Assembly (NCBI RefSeq): GCF_004343705.1
Contig: NZ_SKFH01000007.1
Location: 113,930-177,929 of the forward strand
Reading direction: 5' to 3'
Length of the DNA: 64,000 nt
Origin: Flaviaesturariibacter aridisoli
Lineage (GTDB): Bacteria; Bacteroidota; Bacteroidia; Chitinophagales; Chitinophagaceae
The notes below the pieces were generated by a model. That model ran no database searches. It saw only the letters and a list, made by a program, of their open reading frames with translations, and was not told the origin of the DNA. Position numbers and translations under genes: made by a program. Shown in pieces: positions 51,569-59,936 of the stretch (position 1 is its first letter; every line of letters begins with the position of its first letter).

Positions 51569-52822
51569 CTATAAAGGTTCCGGATGCCCATTGAGCGCAG
51601 CCTGCAGGCGTGCATCGTTCACGGCGCCTTCGCTGCGGCCGATGATCACCGTGGCCACGGCATTGCCGATGAAATTCACCAGCGCGCGGCCCTCGCTCAT
51701 GAAGCGGTCCACGCCCACCAGCAGGGCAAGCCCCTCGATCGGGATGATCTTGAGCGCGCCCAAGGTGGAGGCCAGCACCAGCAACCCGCTGCCGGTGACG
51801 CCCGCGGCACCCTTGCTGGTGAGCAGCAGCACGCCGATGACGGTCAGCTGCTCCGCGAGGCTCAATGAAATGCCGTACGCCTGCGCAATAAAGATGATGG
51901 CCATACTCAGGTAGATGGCCGTGCCATCGAGGTTGAAGCTGTAGCCGGTGGGCACCACGAGTCCGACCACTTCCTCGTCGACACCCGCGCGCCGCATTTT
52001 CTCCATCAGCGACGGCAGCACGGGCTCGCTGCTGGAGGCGCCCAGCACGATGGCCAGCTCGGCCCGGATGTAGCGCAGCAACTTCAGGAACGAAAAGCCA
52101 TACGCGCGGCACAGCAGTCCCAGCACCACGAACAGGAACAACAAGCCGGTGCCGTAAAAAGTGGCCATCAGTCGGCCCATCGCCGCCAGGCTGCCGGCGC
52201 CGTACTTGCCCACGGTAAAGGCCATACCGCCAAAGGCCCCGATCGGGCTGACGCGCATCACCAGGTGCAGGATGCGGAATAATACTTTGTTGAATGTATC
52301 GAACGTAACGAGCAGGCGCCGGCCCGGCTCGCCCACGGACCGGAGGCCTACGGCAAAGAGCACGCTGAACAGCAGCACCTGGAGGATCTCGCCGCGGGCG
52401 AAGGCATCGAGGATGTTGGCGGGAACGAGGTGGGTGAAAAACGAGGGCCAGTCCATGGCGGCGGCTTTTTGCGTCAGCTCCTGCACCTGTCCGTTGCTGC
52501 CCGCGAGGTGCGCGGCGCCGCGCCCCGGCTGCAGCAGGTTGGCCATTACCAGCCCCAGCACAAGGGCCAGCGTGCTCACAATCTCGAAGTAGATCAGCGC
52601 CTTCAGCCCGATGCGCCCCGCCTGCCGCAGGTTGCCGGCGCCTGCGATGCCGGCCACCACCGTAAAGAAGATCACCGGCGCAATGACCATGCGGATCGCA
52701 TTGATGAACAATTCGCTGATCAGTTTGGCTACCGGCGCGAAGCCAGGGAAAAAGAGCCCGGCCAGCACGCCGAGGGCGATGCCGATCAGCACCTGCACGT
52801 AGAGCAGTCGTACGATTTTCAT
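51569..52822 (-). CDS. Dicarboxylate/amino-acid:cation symporter (SLC1/DAACS)
   Basis: 417-aa inner-membrane carrier with about eight TM helices and two re-entrant hairpins. Diagnostic stretches: hairpin 1 serine motif VLGASSSEPVLPSLMEKM, TM7 SFNLDGTAIYLSMAIIFIA, hairpin 2 LTSKGAAGVTGSGLLVLAST, TM8 GVDRFMSEGRALVNFIGNAV with the substrate-binding Asp and Asn. The closest functional subgroup is DctA (C4-dicarboxylates) by SSS and GVDRFMSE, though glutamate transport is possible. No adjacent sensor. The 3' end abuts the palindromic element copy B. Confidence 0.94.
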   Translation of the reverse strand: MKIVRLLYVQVLIGIALGVLAGLFFPGFAPVAKLISELFINAIRMVIAPVIFFTVVAGIAGAGNLRQAGRIGLKALIYFEIVSTLALVLGLVMANLLQPGRGAAHLAGSNGQVQELTQKAAAMDWPSFFTHLVPANILDAFARGEILQVLLFSVLFAVGLRSVGEPGRRLLVTFDTFNKVLFRILHLVMRVSPIGAFGGMAFTVGKYGAGSLAAMGRLMATFYGTGLLFLFVVLGLLCRAYGFSFLKLLRYIRAELAIVLGASSSEPVLPSLMEKMRRAGVDEEVVGLVVPTGYSFNLDGTAIYLSMAIIFIAQAYGISLSLAEQLTVIGVLLLTSKGAAGVTGSGLLVLASTLGALKIIPIEGLALLVGVDRFMSEGRALVNFIGNAVATVIIGRSEGAVNDARLQAALNGHPEPL

Positions 52823-52925
52823 GTAGAATTTTTGAAAGCGGCCGCGCTAAATGTAGAATTATTTCTAGCTTAACCGGGCCAACACTATGGACGACACCTG
52901 AAACCAACTTTAAAAAACGTCGTTT

Positions 52926-53885
52926 ATGAAAAAAGTCCTGCGTTACCTGGGCATCCTCCTTTTCGGATTGGTCGTCATTATCGGCCTCTTTGCCTCTTTC
53001 GTCGCCATCCGCGGCATCCCTTCCTACAAAGCCGGCACCGTACAACTACAAGTGGCGTCCTCGCCGGCGCGCATTGCGCAGGGCCAGAAGCTGGCTTCCA
53101 TGCTGTGCCGCAGCTGCCACCTCGACCCGAACACCAACCGCTTTACCGGCCGCCGCATGGACGAAGTGCCGCAATTCGGAACCATCTATGCCCGCAACAT
53201 CACGCACGATAAAGCGCACGGCATCGGCAACTGGACCGACGGGCAGCTGGCTTACCTGCTCCGCACCGGCCTCAAGCCCGATGGCACCTACCTCCCGCCC
53301 TACATGCCCAAGCTGGTGCACCTCTCCGACGAAGACCTGCAGTCGGTGATCGCCTTTCTCCGTTCCGATCATCCCTGGGTACAGGCCGACGCGACGGAGC
53401 AGCCTCATACGGAGCCGTCCTTCCTTACCAAGTTCCTGAGCAACATCAAGGTGCTGAAGCCCTTCCCCTACCCGGCGGCGGCGATCCCGGCGCCCGATAC
53501 CAGCAATGCCGTGGCCTGGGGCCGATACATCGCCGTGGCCCAGCTCGAATGTTTCAGCTGCCACTCCCGGGACTTCGCCAGGAACGACTACTTCAACCCC
53601 GAAAAGTCGCCGGGCTTCTTCGGCGGCGGCAACGAGATGTATACACCAGGCGGCAAGAAGATCGTGTCGCGCAACATCACGATGGACCCCGAAACGGGCA
53701 TCGGCAAATGGGACGAAGCAGACTTTATCCAGGCGGTGAAATTCGGCAAGCTGCCCCATGGGCAGGATGCGCTCCGCGAGCCCATGCAGCCCTACTCGCA
53801 ACTTACCGACAACGAGCTGCGCGCCATCTGGGCCTACCTGAAGACCGTCCCCGTGCAGCAGCACCGGGTGGAGCGGGCGCCGTGA
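52926..53885 (+). CDS. Membrane-anchored di-haem cytochrome c
   Basis: 319-aa protein with an N-terminal membrane anchor (GILLFGLVVIIGLFASFVAI) and two covalent haem sites, CRSCH (about residue 61) and CFSCH (about 211), each followed by a cytochrome c fold with candidate axial methionines (PPYMPKLVHLSDEDLQSVIA and GQDALREPMQPYSQLTDNEL). Similar proteins act as subunits of periplasmic dehydrogenases (sugar or alcohol), passing electrons to the respiratory chain. A link with the sugar dehydrogenase 1.6 kb away is possible but not shown. The stop codon overlaps the first bases of a repeat element. Confidence 0.93.
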   Translation: MKKVLRYLGILLFGLVVIIGLFASFVAIRGIPSYKAGTVQLQVASSPARIAQGQKLASMLCRSCHLDPNTNRFTGRRMDEVPQFGTIYARNITHDKAHGIGNWTDGQLAYLLRTGLKPDGTYLPPYMPKLVHLSDEDLQSVIAFLRSDHPWVQADATEQPHTEPSFLTKFLSNIKVLKPFPYPAAAIPAPDTSNAVAWGRYIAVAQLECFSCHSRDFARNDYFNPEKSPGFFGGGNEMYTPGGKKIVSRNITMDPETGIGKWDEADFIQAVKFGKLPHGQDALREPMQPYSQLTDNELRAIWAYLKTVPVQQHRVERAP

Positions 53886-54015
53886 GAGAAAGAACGCAGA
53901 TCCCGCATGCGGGATACGCGGACTTATTAAGATTCGTTATGATTTGCTGACGCACGCAAAAAAGTAAAACTGCGTTAATCGTAGAAATCATATAAAACCT
54001 GCGTTCTTTCTCTTC
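53884..54015. repeat. GAGAGAAAGAACGC-bounded inverted-repeat element
   Basis: Left end GAGAGAAAGAACGCAGA, right end CTGCGTTCTTTCTCTTC, i.e. ~16-base terminal inverted repeats 132 bases apart, with inner palindrome ATCCCGCATGCGGGAT. No coding capacity. A partial copy lies at 37074-37117. Confidence 0.8.
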
Positions 54016-54134
54016 CAGGGTGCAGTTCATACAAACGATCCCACCGTTCAACGGGCGCAATGGCAATACAGCCAACTGTGCGGCAGGCATAGCCGAAAAG
54101 AGCGCAACTTGCCGCAAGCCAACCACGAACACCA

Positions 54135-54521
54135 ATGGACCAGCAAGAATGGAAAGCCTGTGCCTTTCCGCATCCTGAAAAATACAAGCGGCGCTTTCTC
54201 ATCCGCATCAACGAAAAGCTGATCCCGATCGGCGTGGAAGACATCGCCTACTTCTTCGTCGACAACAACATCACCTTTATCCGGACCACCGACGACAAGC
54301 GCTACGTGCTGGAGCATTCGCTCACCGAGCTGCAATCGCTGCTCGACCCGGCGCAGTTCTTCCGCATCAATCGCGCGCACCTCATTTGCTTCAACGCCAT
54401 CACCGGTATCACCGTGCACCACAGTGGCCGCCTGCGGCTGACACTCGTGCCGCCCTTCCGGGAGGAAGTGTTCGTCAGCCGCGACAAGGTGCCCGACTTC
54501 AAGCGCTGGATCGGTGGCTGA
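54135..54521 (+). CDS. Stand-alone LytTR DNA-binding protein
   Basis: 128-aa regulator that consists almost only of a LytTR domain (about residues 20-125): FLIRINEKLIPIGVEDIAYF, FFRINRAHLICFNAITGI and the C-terminal VFVSRDKVPDFKRWIGG. There is no receiver domain, unlike the AgrA/LytR type, so it either acts constitutively or lost its receiver; the first ~18 residues are a short unstructured lead. No partner kinase is adjacent. It has its own terminator directly after the stop. Bacteroidota often carry such short LytTR proteins. Confidence 0.92.
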   Translation: MDQQEWKACAFPHPEKYKRRFLIRINEKLIPIGVEDIAYFFVDNNITFIRTTDDKRYVLEHSLTELQSLLDPAQFFRINRAHLICFNAITGITVHHSGRLRLTLVPPFREEVFVSRDKVPDFKRWIGG

Positions 54522-54527
54522 AACGGA

Positions 54528-54551
54528 AAAAGGCGCCCGGAGGCGCCTTTT
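54528..54551 (+). terminator. Intrinsic terminator of the LytTR gene
   Basis: AAAAGGCGCC / GGCGCCTTTT ten-pair stem with a CGGA loop, 6 bases after the stop; U-tract of four. Confidence 0.8.
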
Positions 54552-54798
54552 CAAATCATTCTGTCGGATGGTGACCGTCGGCCTTAGCAAGCAATGCGGC
54601 GTTGTTGGTTTTTCCTGGATCGAATGATTTTCCGGCTTTCAAAGGATCATGGATGGTTTTTCAAGGATACCGGACGTTTTCATAGGGGGAAGAACACACA
54701 CATTCTTCGAGCCCGCAAAAAAGGTTGTTTTGACAACGATACAAACCCGACTTCCGTCAACCGGCGAAAGCGGTTCGTAAATCGCCCCTTTCTGCAGG
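54552..54798. other. Intergenic region, no gene recognised
   Basis: 247 bases. Contains near-repeats around GGATCGAATGATTTTCCGG and AGGATCATGGATGGTTTTTC, and a CCGGCGAAAGCGGTTCG stretch. Probably holds promoter elements on neither side (genes diverge away or converge); nothing else supported. Confidence 0.4.
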
Positions 54799-56340
54799 CT
54801 AACGGGGCCGGCTCCCCGCTTTTACCACGGTTTGTTGCCACAGCGGCGCCCCCGTTGCATCCGAGATGCGGAGCAGCCAGGCGCCCGGGGCCAGCGTGCC
54901 CGACGGCAGATCTACGGTACCGCGCCGCAAGGGCGCGCGCGTATGCAGGGCTTCACGTCCGTCGATGGCGGTCCAGGTAGCGTCCACTGCCCCGTCGGGG
55001 CGGCCGGGCAGCGCCACCCGTACTACTACGGTGCAGGGATTGGGATACGCTCCTTCCGCCGGCGCCGCGGCGCGCTGCGGCTCGGCGGGCGGCGTCAGCG
55101 ACAGCAGCATCGTAGACGGCGGCTTGCGGATACGGAGCACCGTACCCTGCGTTTCATCGCGGAAGGAATTGAAGAAGCCACCCACCACGAGGCTGTCGTC
55201 GGTGCCCTGGTACAGCAGCTTGTTCACACACTGGTCGAAGCCGGTGCCGGTGATGCAGGTGGCGTCGTACGAGCCGTCGGTATTGAGACGGGCAACGCGG
55301 TAGGCCGTGTTGCCCTGGCAGGACGTGAAGTTGCCGCCCACGATCACCTTGTCGTTGCTCATGAAGGCCAGCGAATGGACCTCCACGCCCTGCGTGCAAA
55401 GCGCGGTGCCGCTGCCCGAAAAGCCGGCGCCCACGTTGAAAGTGGCGTCCCAGGAGCCGTCGGCGTTGAGGCGCGCGAGGCGCCCCGAATTGTTGCCGCG
55501 ATACTGCGTGAAAAAGCCGCCTACGTAGATCTTCCCTTTGTACACATGCACCGAGGTGACCGTGCTGTTGAACCCGTCCCAGCGGCCCGTCCACAGCGTA
55601 TTGTCGGTGCTGCCGTCGCTGTTGAAGCGGGCGAAGCGCCATACCTCGCTGCCGTTCACTTTATAGAACTCTCCGCCCGCCAGCAGCTTGTCGTTCGCAT
55701 CGAGGGCAAGGTGGTTCACGGCGCCTTCCACGCGGGGCGAGGTGGCGGCGTCGAGCGACCCGTCGGTAAAGAGCTGCACGAGCCCGCCGCCGCTGCCGCC
55801 GGCGATGGCCGTGCCGTTGTAGTAAGTGAATAGTCCGCCGGCAATGATCCGCCGCTTCGTGGCGTCCGTAGAATTACGGATCACCACCGAGAGGATGATG
55901 AGGTCGCCGGCCCAGCCGCCGGAGATGCCGCTGCCGGGGTTGAAGGTGGGGTCGAGCGCCCCCGAGGGCAGCAAGCGCGCGATGCCGCTGCGCGCCACCC
56001 CGTTGACGGTGGTAAAGCCGCCGGCGATGACGATCGCGCTGTCCCAGGGCTGGATGGCCACGCAGTTGACCCGCCCGCCGGCGATCGTGGGCACGGTGAA
56101 CGTAGGATCGGGCGCGCCCTGCGGCGTGAGACGGAGCACCTTGCTCCTGCCGAGCACGGAGCTGTAGGCGTGGAACTCGCCGGCGATGAGCAGGCGCTTG
56201 TCCTTGTACAGCGCGATGTCGCGGACGTTGATGGTAGCCGTAGGCAGGTTGTAGTTGAACAGGTTGTCGCGGATGTACGATTGTGCCTGCGACAGGGCAC
56301 CGGCCGCCAGGGCCAGGCACAGGAGCCAGAGCTTTCTCAT
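54799..56340 (-). CDS. Secreted delta-60 repeat protein with type IX secretion C-terminal signal
   Basis: 513 aa. Signal peptide MRKLWLLCLALAAGALSQAQ. About seven ~55-residue delta-60 (beta-propeller-like) repeats, each with a KxLIAGEF / VVGGFF-type core: LLIAGEFHAYSSVLG, IVIAGGFTTVNGVAR, LLAGGEFYKVNG, IYVGGFFTQYRGN, VIVGGNFTSCQGN, LVVGGFFNSF. The last ~80 residues form a type A T9SS C-terminal domain beginning EGAYPNPCTVVV and ending LWQQTVVKAG plus a basic tail. So the protein should be exported through the type IX system and attached to or released from the cell surface. The role is unknown; such proteins are often surface-exposed adhesin-like. Confidence 0.9.
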   Translation of the reverse strand: MRKLWLLCLALAAGALSQAQSYIRDNLFNYNLPTATINVRDIALYKDKRLLIAGEFHAYSSVLGRSKVLRLTPQGAPDPTFTVPTIAGGRVNCVAIQPWDSAIVIAGGFTTVNGVARSGIARLLPSGALDPTFNPGSGISGGWAGDLIILSVVIRNSTDATKRRIIAGGLFTYYNGTAIAGGSGGGLVQLFTDGSLDAATSPRVEGAVNHLALDANDKLLAGGEFYKVNGSEVWRFARFNSDGSTDNTLWTGRWDGFNSTVTSVHVYKGKIYVGGFFTQYRGNNSGRLARLNADGSWDATFNVGAGFSGSGTALCTQGVEVHSLAFMSNDKVIVGGNFTSCQGNTAYRVARLNTDGSYDATCITGTGFDQCVNKLLYQGTDDSLVVGGFFNSFRDETQGTVLRIRKPPSTMLLSLTPPAEPQRAAAPAEGAYPNPCTVVVRVALPGRPDGAVDATWTAIDGREALHTRAPLRRGTVDLPSGTLAPGAWLLRISDATGAPLWQQTVVKAGSRPR

Positions 56341-56488
56341 AGGAACAGAATAGAATTGGATTCGGCGCTAAAAAAGGAAACGCCGCGCAGACGGAGAAAG
56401 CAATGTGGGCGAACCGTGGATCCGGACTGCTGAACCGTAGAACTACGGCTGCGAATGGTTTTAGCACAAAGGGCCCGCTCTGCAGGCT

Positions 56489-56520
56489 CTTTGTCACCGG
56501 GAGCGAAGCGAAGGGTCTGT
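56489..56520. repeat. CTTTGTCACC(C)..GAGCGAAGCGAAGG dispersed repeat half
   Basis: CTTTGTCACCGGGAGCGAAG then CGAAGGGTCTG. The motif resembles half of another palindromic family I recall in Bacteroidota; only one half is present here. It lies in the 226-base gap upstream of the delta-60 gene, which otherwise shows nothing clear. Confidence 0.45.
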
Positions 56521-56566
56521 GGATGGAAGGTTTTAGAAAGGTCGCCTCCGTTAGTAGCGCTGCAAG

Positions 56567-56746
56567 TCAATCCGACGAATGAAACCGCAGCCCCGTCTCC
56601 TCATCCAGCTCCACGCCGCCATTGAACTGATAGGCACGGGGCAGCTTGTTCAACGCCTTGGCTGAGATCCCCGCCATTTGCAGCCCGAAAGAATAGTAGC
56701 TCTGTTCCTGCAGCAGCGGGCCCGTGTAGTGCTTCACCGTCCACCC
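56567..56746 (-). pseudogene. RHS-repeat core remnant
   Basis: A 59-residue reading frame with clear similarity to the RHS-associated core: VKHYTGPLLQEQSYYSFGLQ, MAGISAKALNKL, YQFNGGVELDEETGL. In intact RHS/YD proteins this stretch sits just before the variable toxin tip and continues with (E)YDYGARMYD; here it ends abruptly after GLRF. The upstream frame in the same phase is not RHS-like. It is a broken relic of a polymorphic toxin gene, without promoter or start. Confidence 0.7.
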
Positions 56747-56878
56747 GCAGCTTGCGCAATCTTGCAATAAAAAACCGTACAAATACGCAGCAAATACCGT
56801 ACAGGTACGCAGGGGTCCACGTCCCCGGCGCGGTACCTTGATGGGGTTATCTGATTCTTCATTCAAAACCCCATTTTT

Positions 56879-57364
56879 ATGATCGAGAATCTTTCCAACC
56901 AGGCCATTCCCGTAGACGTACAGGCCGCCGCTGCCACCAAGCTGGAAGAGCTGAAGCAGATCCTGGCCCCCTGGCTGTTTACGCTCTCGGCCGAGCAGCG
57001 CGCGGCGATGAACCGCATGGGCGATCGCTCCGAGCACTTTGTTTTCAAGGGTGCCGAGCACGCCAAAGCACACCCGGAGCTGGTGCCCGGCATCGTGGAC
57101 GCGCGGGAATTGCAAATCGACGTAGACAACGTGCGGGCCTACCGCCCCCTGCTGCAGCTGGCCCGACAACTCTGCGCCGGCCTCGAGGACGGCTTTGCCC
57201 TGTCGGGCGCCGAGGCACTCGAAGCCACGCTCCTCTTTTACGGGTCGGTAAAAACGGCGGCCGACAAAGGGGTGGCCGGTGCCCAAGGCATCTACGACGA
57301 CATGGTCACCCGCTTTCCCCAACGCGGCCGGCGCAAGAAGCCGGCACCCGCCACCGGCGCCTAA
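56879..57364 (+). CDS. Conserved-looking hypothetical protein
   Basis: 161 aa, all-alpha by appearance, soluble. Features: VQAAAATKLEELKQILAPWL, ALEATLLFYGSVKTAADKGV, a basic C-terminus (RFPQRGRRKKPAPATGA). No known family recognised, though I recall similar helical proteins in Bacteroidota genomes. Supported by a strong terminator 35 bases after the stop and by a start just after A+T-richer DNA. It stands alone between the RHS relic and a repeat region, so the neighbourhood gives no functional hint. Confidence 0.75.
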   Translation: MIENLSNQAIPVDVQAAAATKLEELKQILAPWLFTLSAEQRAAMNRMGDRSEHFVFKGAEHAKAHPELVPGIVDARELQIDVDNVRAYRPLLQLARQLCAGLEDGFALSGAEALEATLLFYGSVKTAADKGVAGAQGIYDDMVTRFPQRGRRKKPAPATGA

Positions 57365-57399
57365 GCGCCCCTAACTGCCTGAGAAACACCTCGTTACCG

Positions 57400-57426
57400 A
57401 CCGCGTCCCCTACGGACGCGGTTTTA
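57400..57426 (+). terminator. Intrinsic terminator
   Basis: ACCGCGTCC / GGACGCGGT nine-pair stem, CCTAC loop, followed by TTTATTT. Confidence 0.88.
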
Positions 57427-57489
57427 TTTGGCCCTACCTTGTCCCTGGCCACCCGGTTCTGCTTCCACCCTAATTTTTTCTGTCCGGGC

Positions 57490-57741
57490 ACGAACCGGTT
57501 CCTCCTTTTGAGGAACCGGTTCGGTCCGCAAGGGGAAACTTTTCTGTCCGGACCCGAAAACGTTCCCCAAAGTGGGGAACGTTTTATGTTTCGAGGGGAA
57601 CGTTTTATGTTTCGGATAGAACGTTTTCTGTTCCGTGGGGAATGGGTTTGGGTGCGCGGGGAAACTTTTCTGTCGCGGTACGAAAGCGTTCCTCCTTTTG
57701 GGGAACGGGTTCTGGTTGGCGGGAAAAGGGCGCTCTGGGAA
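57490..57741. repeat. Array of twelve 21-bp degenerate units with foldbacks
   Basis: Consecutive 21-base units of the type GGGGAACGTTTTATGTTTCG, starting every 21 bases from 57490 to 57721. Some units are inverted so that neighbours form perfect hairpins: CGAACCGGTTCCTC/GAGGAACCGGTTCG (57491-57523) and AACGTTCCCC/GGGGAACGTT (57559-57583). Since 21 is divisible by 3 and no unit has stops, frames on both strands stay open across it (on the minus strand FPSKHKTFP-type heptads), which is not evidence of coding. Confidence 0.85.
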
Positions 57742-57749
57742 AGGGAAGT

Positions 57750-57880
57750 TCGTTGCGTCGTCGTGCCATGGTGCCATTGTGAAGCGCCGCAGTCGCAAAG
57801 ACCGCCCTTGGGCGGTCAGGAGGCGGCCGCAAGCGGCCTTGCACGCTACGGCAGGACGGCGCAACGGCGCTACGATTTGT
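57750..57880. repeat. GTTGCG...GGCCGC dispersed repeat, copy 3 (full palindrome)
   Basis: Left GTTGCGTCGTCGTGCC, inner ACCGCCCTTGGGCGGT and GGCGGCCGCAAGCGGCC, right GGACGGCGCAACGGC. It looks like the complete form of the family seen in parts at 37587 and 38404. Confidence 0.65.
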
Positions 57881-57954
57881 ACCAAGGCCCGGCCCCGGCG
57901 GCGCACAAAAAACGCCTCCAGGAAGGGAAGCGTTGGTAATAAGATAGGGCTCAC

Positions 57955-58131
57955 TTAAAGACCCTGGTATCCGCCGACAGGATAGCTGCGGCCATAAAGG
58001 CGGGCTTTTTCCTGCAGCGCCAGGATCTCCTGCTCACTGTGGTAAGCGACCGTGAGCGGCCGGGGTTCCTGCTTCGGTACCAACGTGAGCGGCTGCTGCT
58101 CCGGCTTGCGTACGTGTGGGGTCTTGTCCAT
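57955..58131 (-). CDS. Small hypothetical protein
   Basis: 58 aa, hydrophilic, starting MDKTPHVRKPEQQPLTLVPK and ending YGRSYPVGGYQGL; a central helix (HSEQEILALQEKARLYG). No family known. The frame extends 33 codons further upstream to another ATG, but that part looks like intergenic DNA, so the internal ATG is preferred. Expression evidence is limited to codon plausibility and the lack of any other gene in the gap. It ends where the repeat region begins. Confidence 0.5.
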   Translation of the reverse strand: MDKTPHVRKPEQQPLTLVPKQEPRPLTVAYHSEQEILALQEKARLYGRSYPVGGYQGL

Positions 58132-58326
58132 CTGGCGGGTGGTTTTTGGTGAGTAATGGCCGGGCTCCCGGCGATGGATATAAAGATACTTCACCCATAT
58201 GGGGGCAACAAGCACAACAAGGGTCCTCACTGGTATCCCAAACCGAACCGGCTTAAGGCTTAAACCCCCGCCCCGTAAGGGTTTACGCGCAGCCGCAATC
58301 GCATCGCCAACGCATTAAACTGTTTG

Positions 58327-59628
58327 TTAAAGTGACGGCTCTTCCCCTTCCAGCCGCGTATGCCGCGTTTCGCGCATCCGCAGATAGACGACGCCCGAGA
58401 TAGCGATGCAGGCCGTCACGTAGGCGTAAAACCAGGACTCATGACCGGCTTTCTTGGCCCAGAGCGCGAGGTATTCCGCCGTGCCGCCGAACACCGCCGC
58501 CGTCAGCGCGTAGGGCAGGCCCACGCCCAGGGCCCGGATGCGGGCCGGGAAAAGCTCCGCCTTCACCACGGCATTGATGCTGGTGTAGCCGCTCACCAGC
58601 AGCAGCCCCGCCATGAGGATGGCAAAGGCCGCCCCGGGGCTTCGTACGTCCTCCAGGGCCCGCAACAACGGGTAGGTGGCCAGGGTGCCGCCGATGGCGA
58701 AGGTGAGCAGCAGGGGCCGCCGACCGATGCGGTCCGACAGGGCGCCGAACAGGGGCTGCAGCGCCGCGAACAGCAGCAGCGACCAGAACGACAGCTGCGT
58801 GGCCGCCGGCACGCTCAGCTGCACCGTATTGACAAGGAACTTCTGCATGTATACCGACCAGGTGTAAAAGGCCACCGTGCCGCCGAGGGTGAGGCCGACC
58901 ACGGTCCACACGGCCCGGGGGTGCCGCGCCAGCTCGGCGATGGAGCCTTTCTTAGGTCCGTCCCCCGACTGCCGGAAAGCTTGCGTTTCCTCGAGGCGCC
59001 GCCGCAGGTAAAAGGCCACCACCGACAGGGCCGCGCCTACGGCAAAGGGAATGCGCCAACCCCAGCGCTCGAGCTCCCCTTTATCGAGCCAGGCCTGCAG
59101 CCCCAGCAGCAGGGCCATGGCCAGCAGTTGCCCGCCGATGAGGGTGACGTACTGAAAGCTCGAGTAGAAACCGCGGGCGCGTTGCGTGGCCATCTCCGAC
59201 AGGTAGGTGGCCGAGGTACCGTACTCACCGCCCACGCTGAGCCCTTGCAGCAGGCGGGCCGCGAAGAGCAGTACGGGCGCCCAGATGCCTATTTGATGAT
59301 AAGAAGGAATGCAGGCAATGAGCAGCGAGCCGAACGACATCAGCAGCACCGACACCGTCATAGCGATGCGGCGGCCCTTGCGGTCGGCAAGGCGACCGAA
59401 GATCCAGGCGCCTACGGGCCGCATGAGGAAGCCCACGGCAAATACGCCGGCGCTGTTGAGCAGCTGGGCCGTACGATCCTGCCCGGGAAAGAATTGCGGT
59501 GCGAAATAGAGAGCGAAGGCCGAGTAGGCATACCAGTCGTACCACTCCACCAGGTTACCGGCCGATCCACCCAGGATGGCCCGCAGCCGCCGGCGCCGGT
59601 CGGCGCCCTCTGTTGGCTTCGTTTGCAT
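58327..59628 (-). CDS. MFS transporter, metabolite:H+ symporter (MHS) family
   Basis: 433-aa inner-membrane carrier with twelve TM helices. Start of TM1: AGNLVEWYDWYAYSAFALYF, typical of the MHS subgroup (KgtP, ProP, ShiA). The loop 2-3 motif is GRLADRKGRRIAMT, repeated between TM8 and TM9 as LSDRIGRRPLLL. TM4-5 contains LQGLSVGGEYGTSATYLSEM. Substrates in this family are 2-oxoglutarate, betaine, proline, citrate or shikimate; none can be singled out. ATG chosen eight codons inside the longest frame. Upstream lies a TTGTTTAACAA palindrome (59686-59699 region) that could be an operator. Confidence 0.93.
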   Translation of the reverse strand: MQTKPTEGADRRRRLRAILGGSAGNLVEWYDWYAYSAFALYFAPQFFPGQDRTAQLLNSAGVFAVGFLMRPVGAWIFGRLADRKGRRIAMTVSVLLMSFGSLLIACIPSYHQIGIWAPVLLFAARLLQGLSVGGEYGTSATYLSEMATQRARGFYSSFQYVTLIGGQLLAMALLLGLQAWLDKGELERWGWRIPFAVGAALSVVAFYLRRRLEETQAFRQSGDGPKKGSIAELARHPRAVWTVVGLTLGGTVAFYTWSVYMQKFLVNTVQLSVPAATQLSFWSLLLFAALQPLFGALSDRIGRRPLLLTFAIGGTLATYPLLRALEDVRSPGAAFAILMAGLLLVSGYTSINAVVKAELFPARIRALGVGLPYALTAAVFGGTAEYLALWAKKAGHESWFYAYVTACIAISGVVYLRMRETRHTRLEGEEPSL

Positions 59629-59756
59629 GGCCGACAAGCTAGGACATTGCATCCGTTGGCGGCCGAAAATATTTACCCGGTTTTTTGTTGTTTAACAAGA
59701 ACGGTTTCTGAAACCAGTGTACCTTGTATCATCTTTTCAACGTAAACCCCATACGA

Positions 59757-59852
59757 ATGAACCTGAGAGACGTCATCGCTGTGCTGCTTGGATTGAAAAA
59801 ACCGGTACTGGTTCCGATTCCTGTGAAAAACAACAAAGCGCCGAAGAAATAA
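59757..59852 (+). CDS. Tiny gene, 31-aa peptide
   Basis: Starts MNLRDVIAVLLGLKKPVLVP and ends in a Lys-rich tail (NNKAPKK). A short hydrophobic segment (VIAVLLGL) may associate with the membrane. Support: independent terminator 22 bases after the stop, promoter-like TACCTTG at 59720-59726, and codons typical of the genome. No known family. Alternatively a small RNA whose body happens to be open. Divergent from the MFS gene with a 128-base shared control region. Confidence 0.55.
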   Translation: MNLRDVIAVLLGLKKPVLVPIPVKNNKAPKK

Positions 59853-59873
59853 TTCAAACCAGAGATATTCCTG

Positions 59874-59903
59874 AAGCCCCGACCGATTGGTTGGGGCTTT
59901 TTT
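59874..59903 (+). terminator. Intrinsic terminator of the 31-aa gene
   Basis: AAGCCCCGACC / GGTTGGGGCTT eleven-pair stem (one G-T pair), GATT loop, T6 tail. Confidence 0.9.
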
Positions 59904-59936
59904 CGGCCCTTAAGGAAGGAACGCAGTATCCGGGTC

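Noticed and set aside
51375..53045. 556-codon minus-strand frame spanning the symporter region in another phase
   Set aside because: The translation is Arg/Ala/Gly-rich without motifs; the SLC1 protein is in a different phase of the same strand.
57424..57954. Open frames on both strands across the 21-bp array (e.g. FPSKHKTFP repeats)
   Set aside because: Explained by a 21-base unit length without stops; no start site, promoter or domain, and both strands are open equally. Kept as a repeat, with coding listed only as an alternative.
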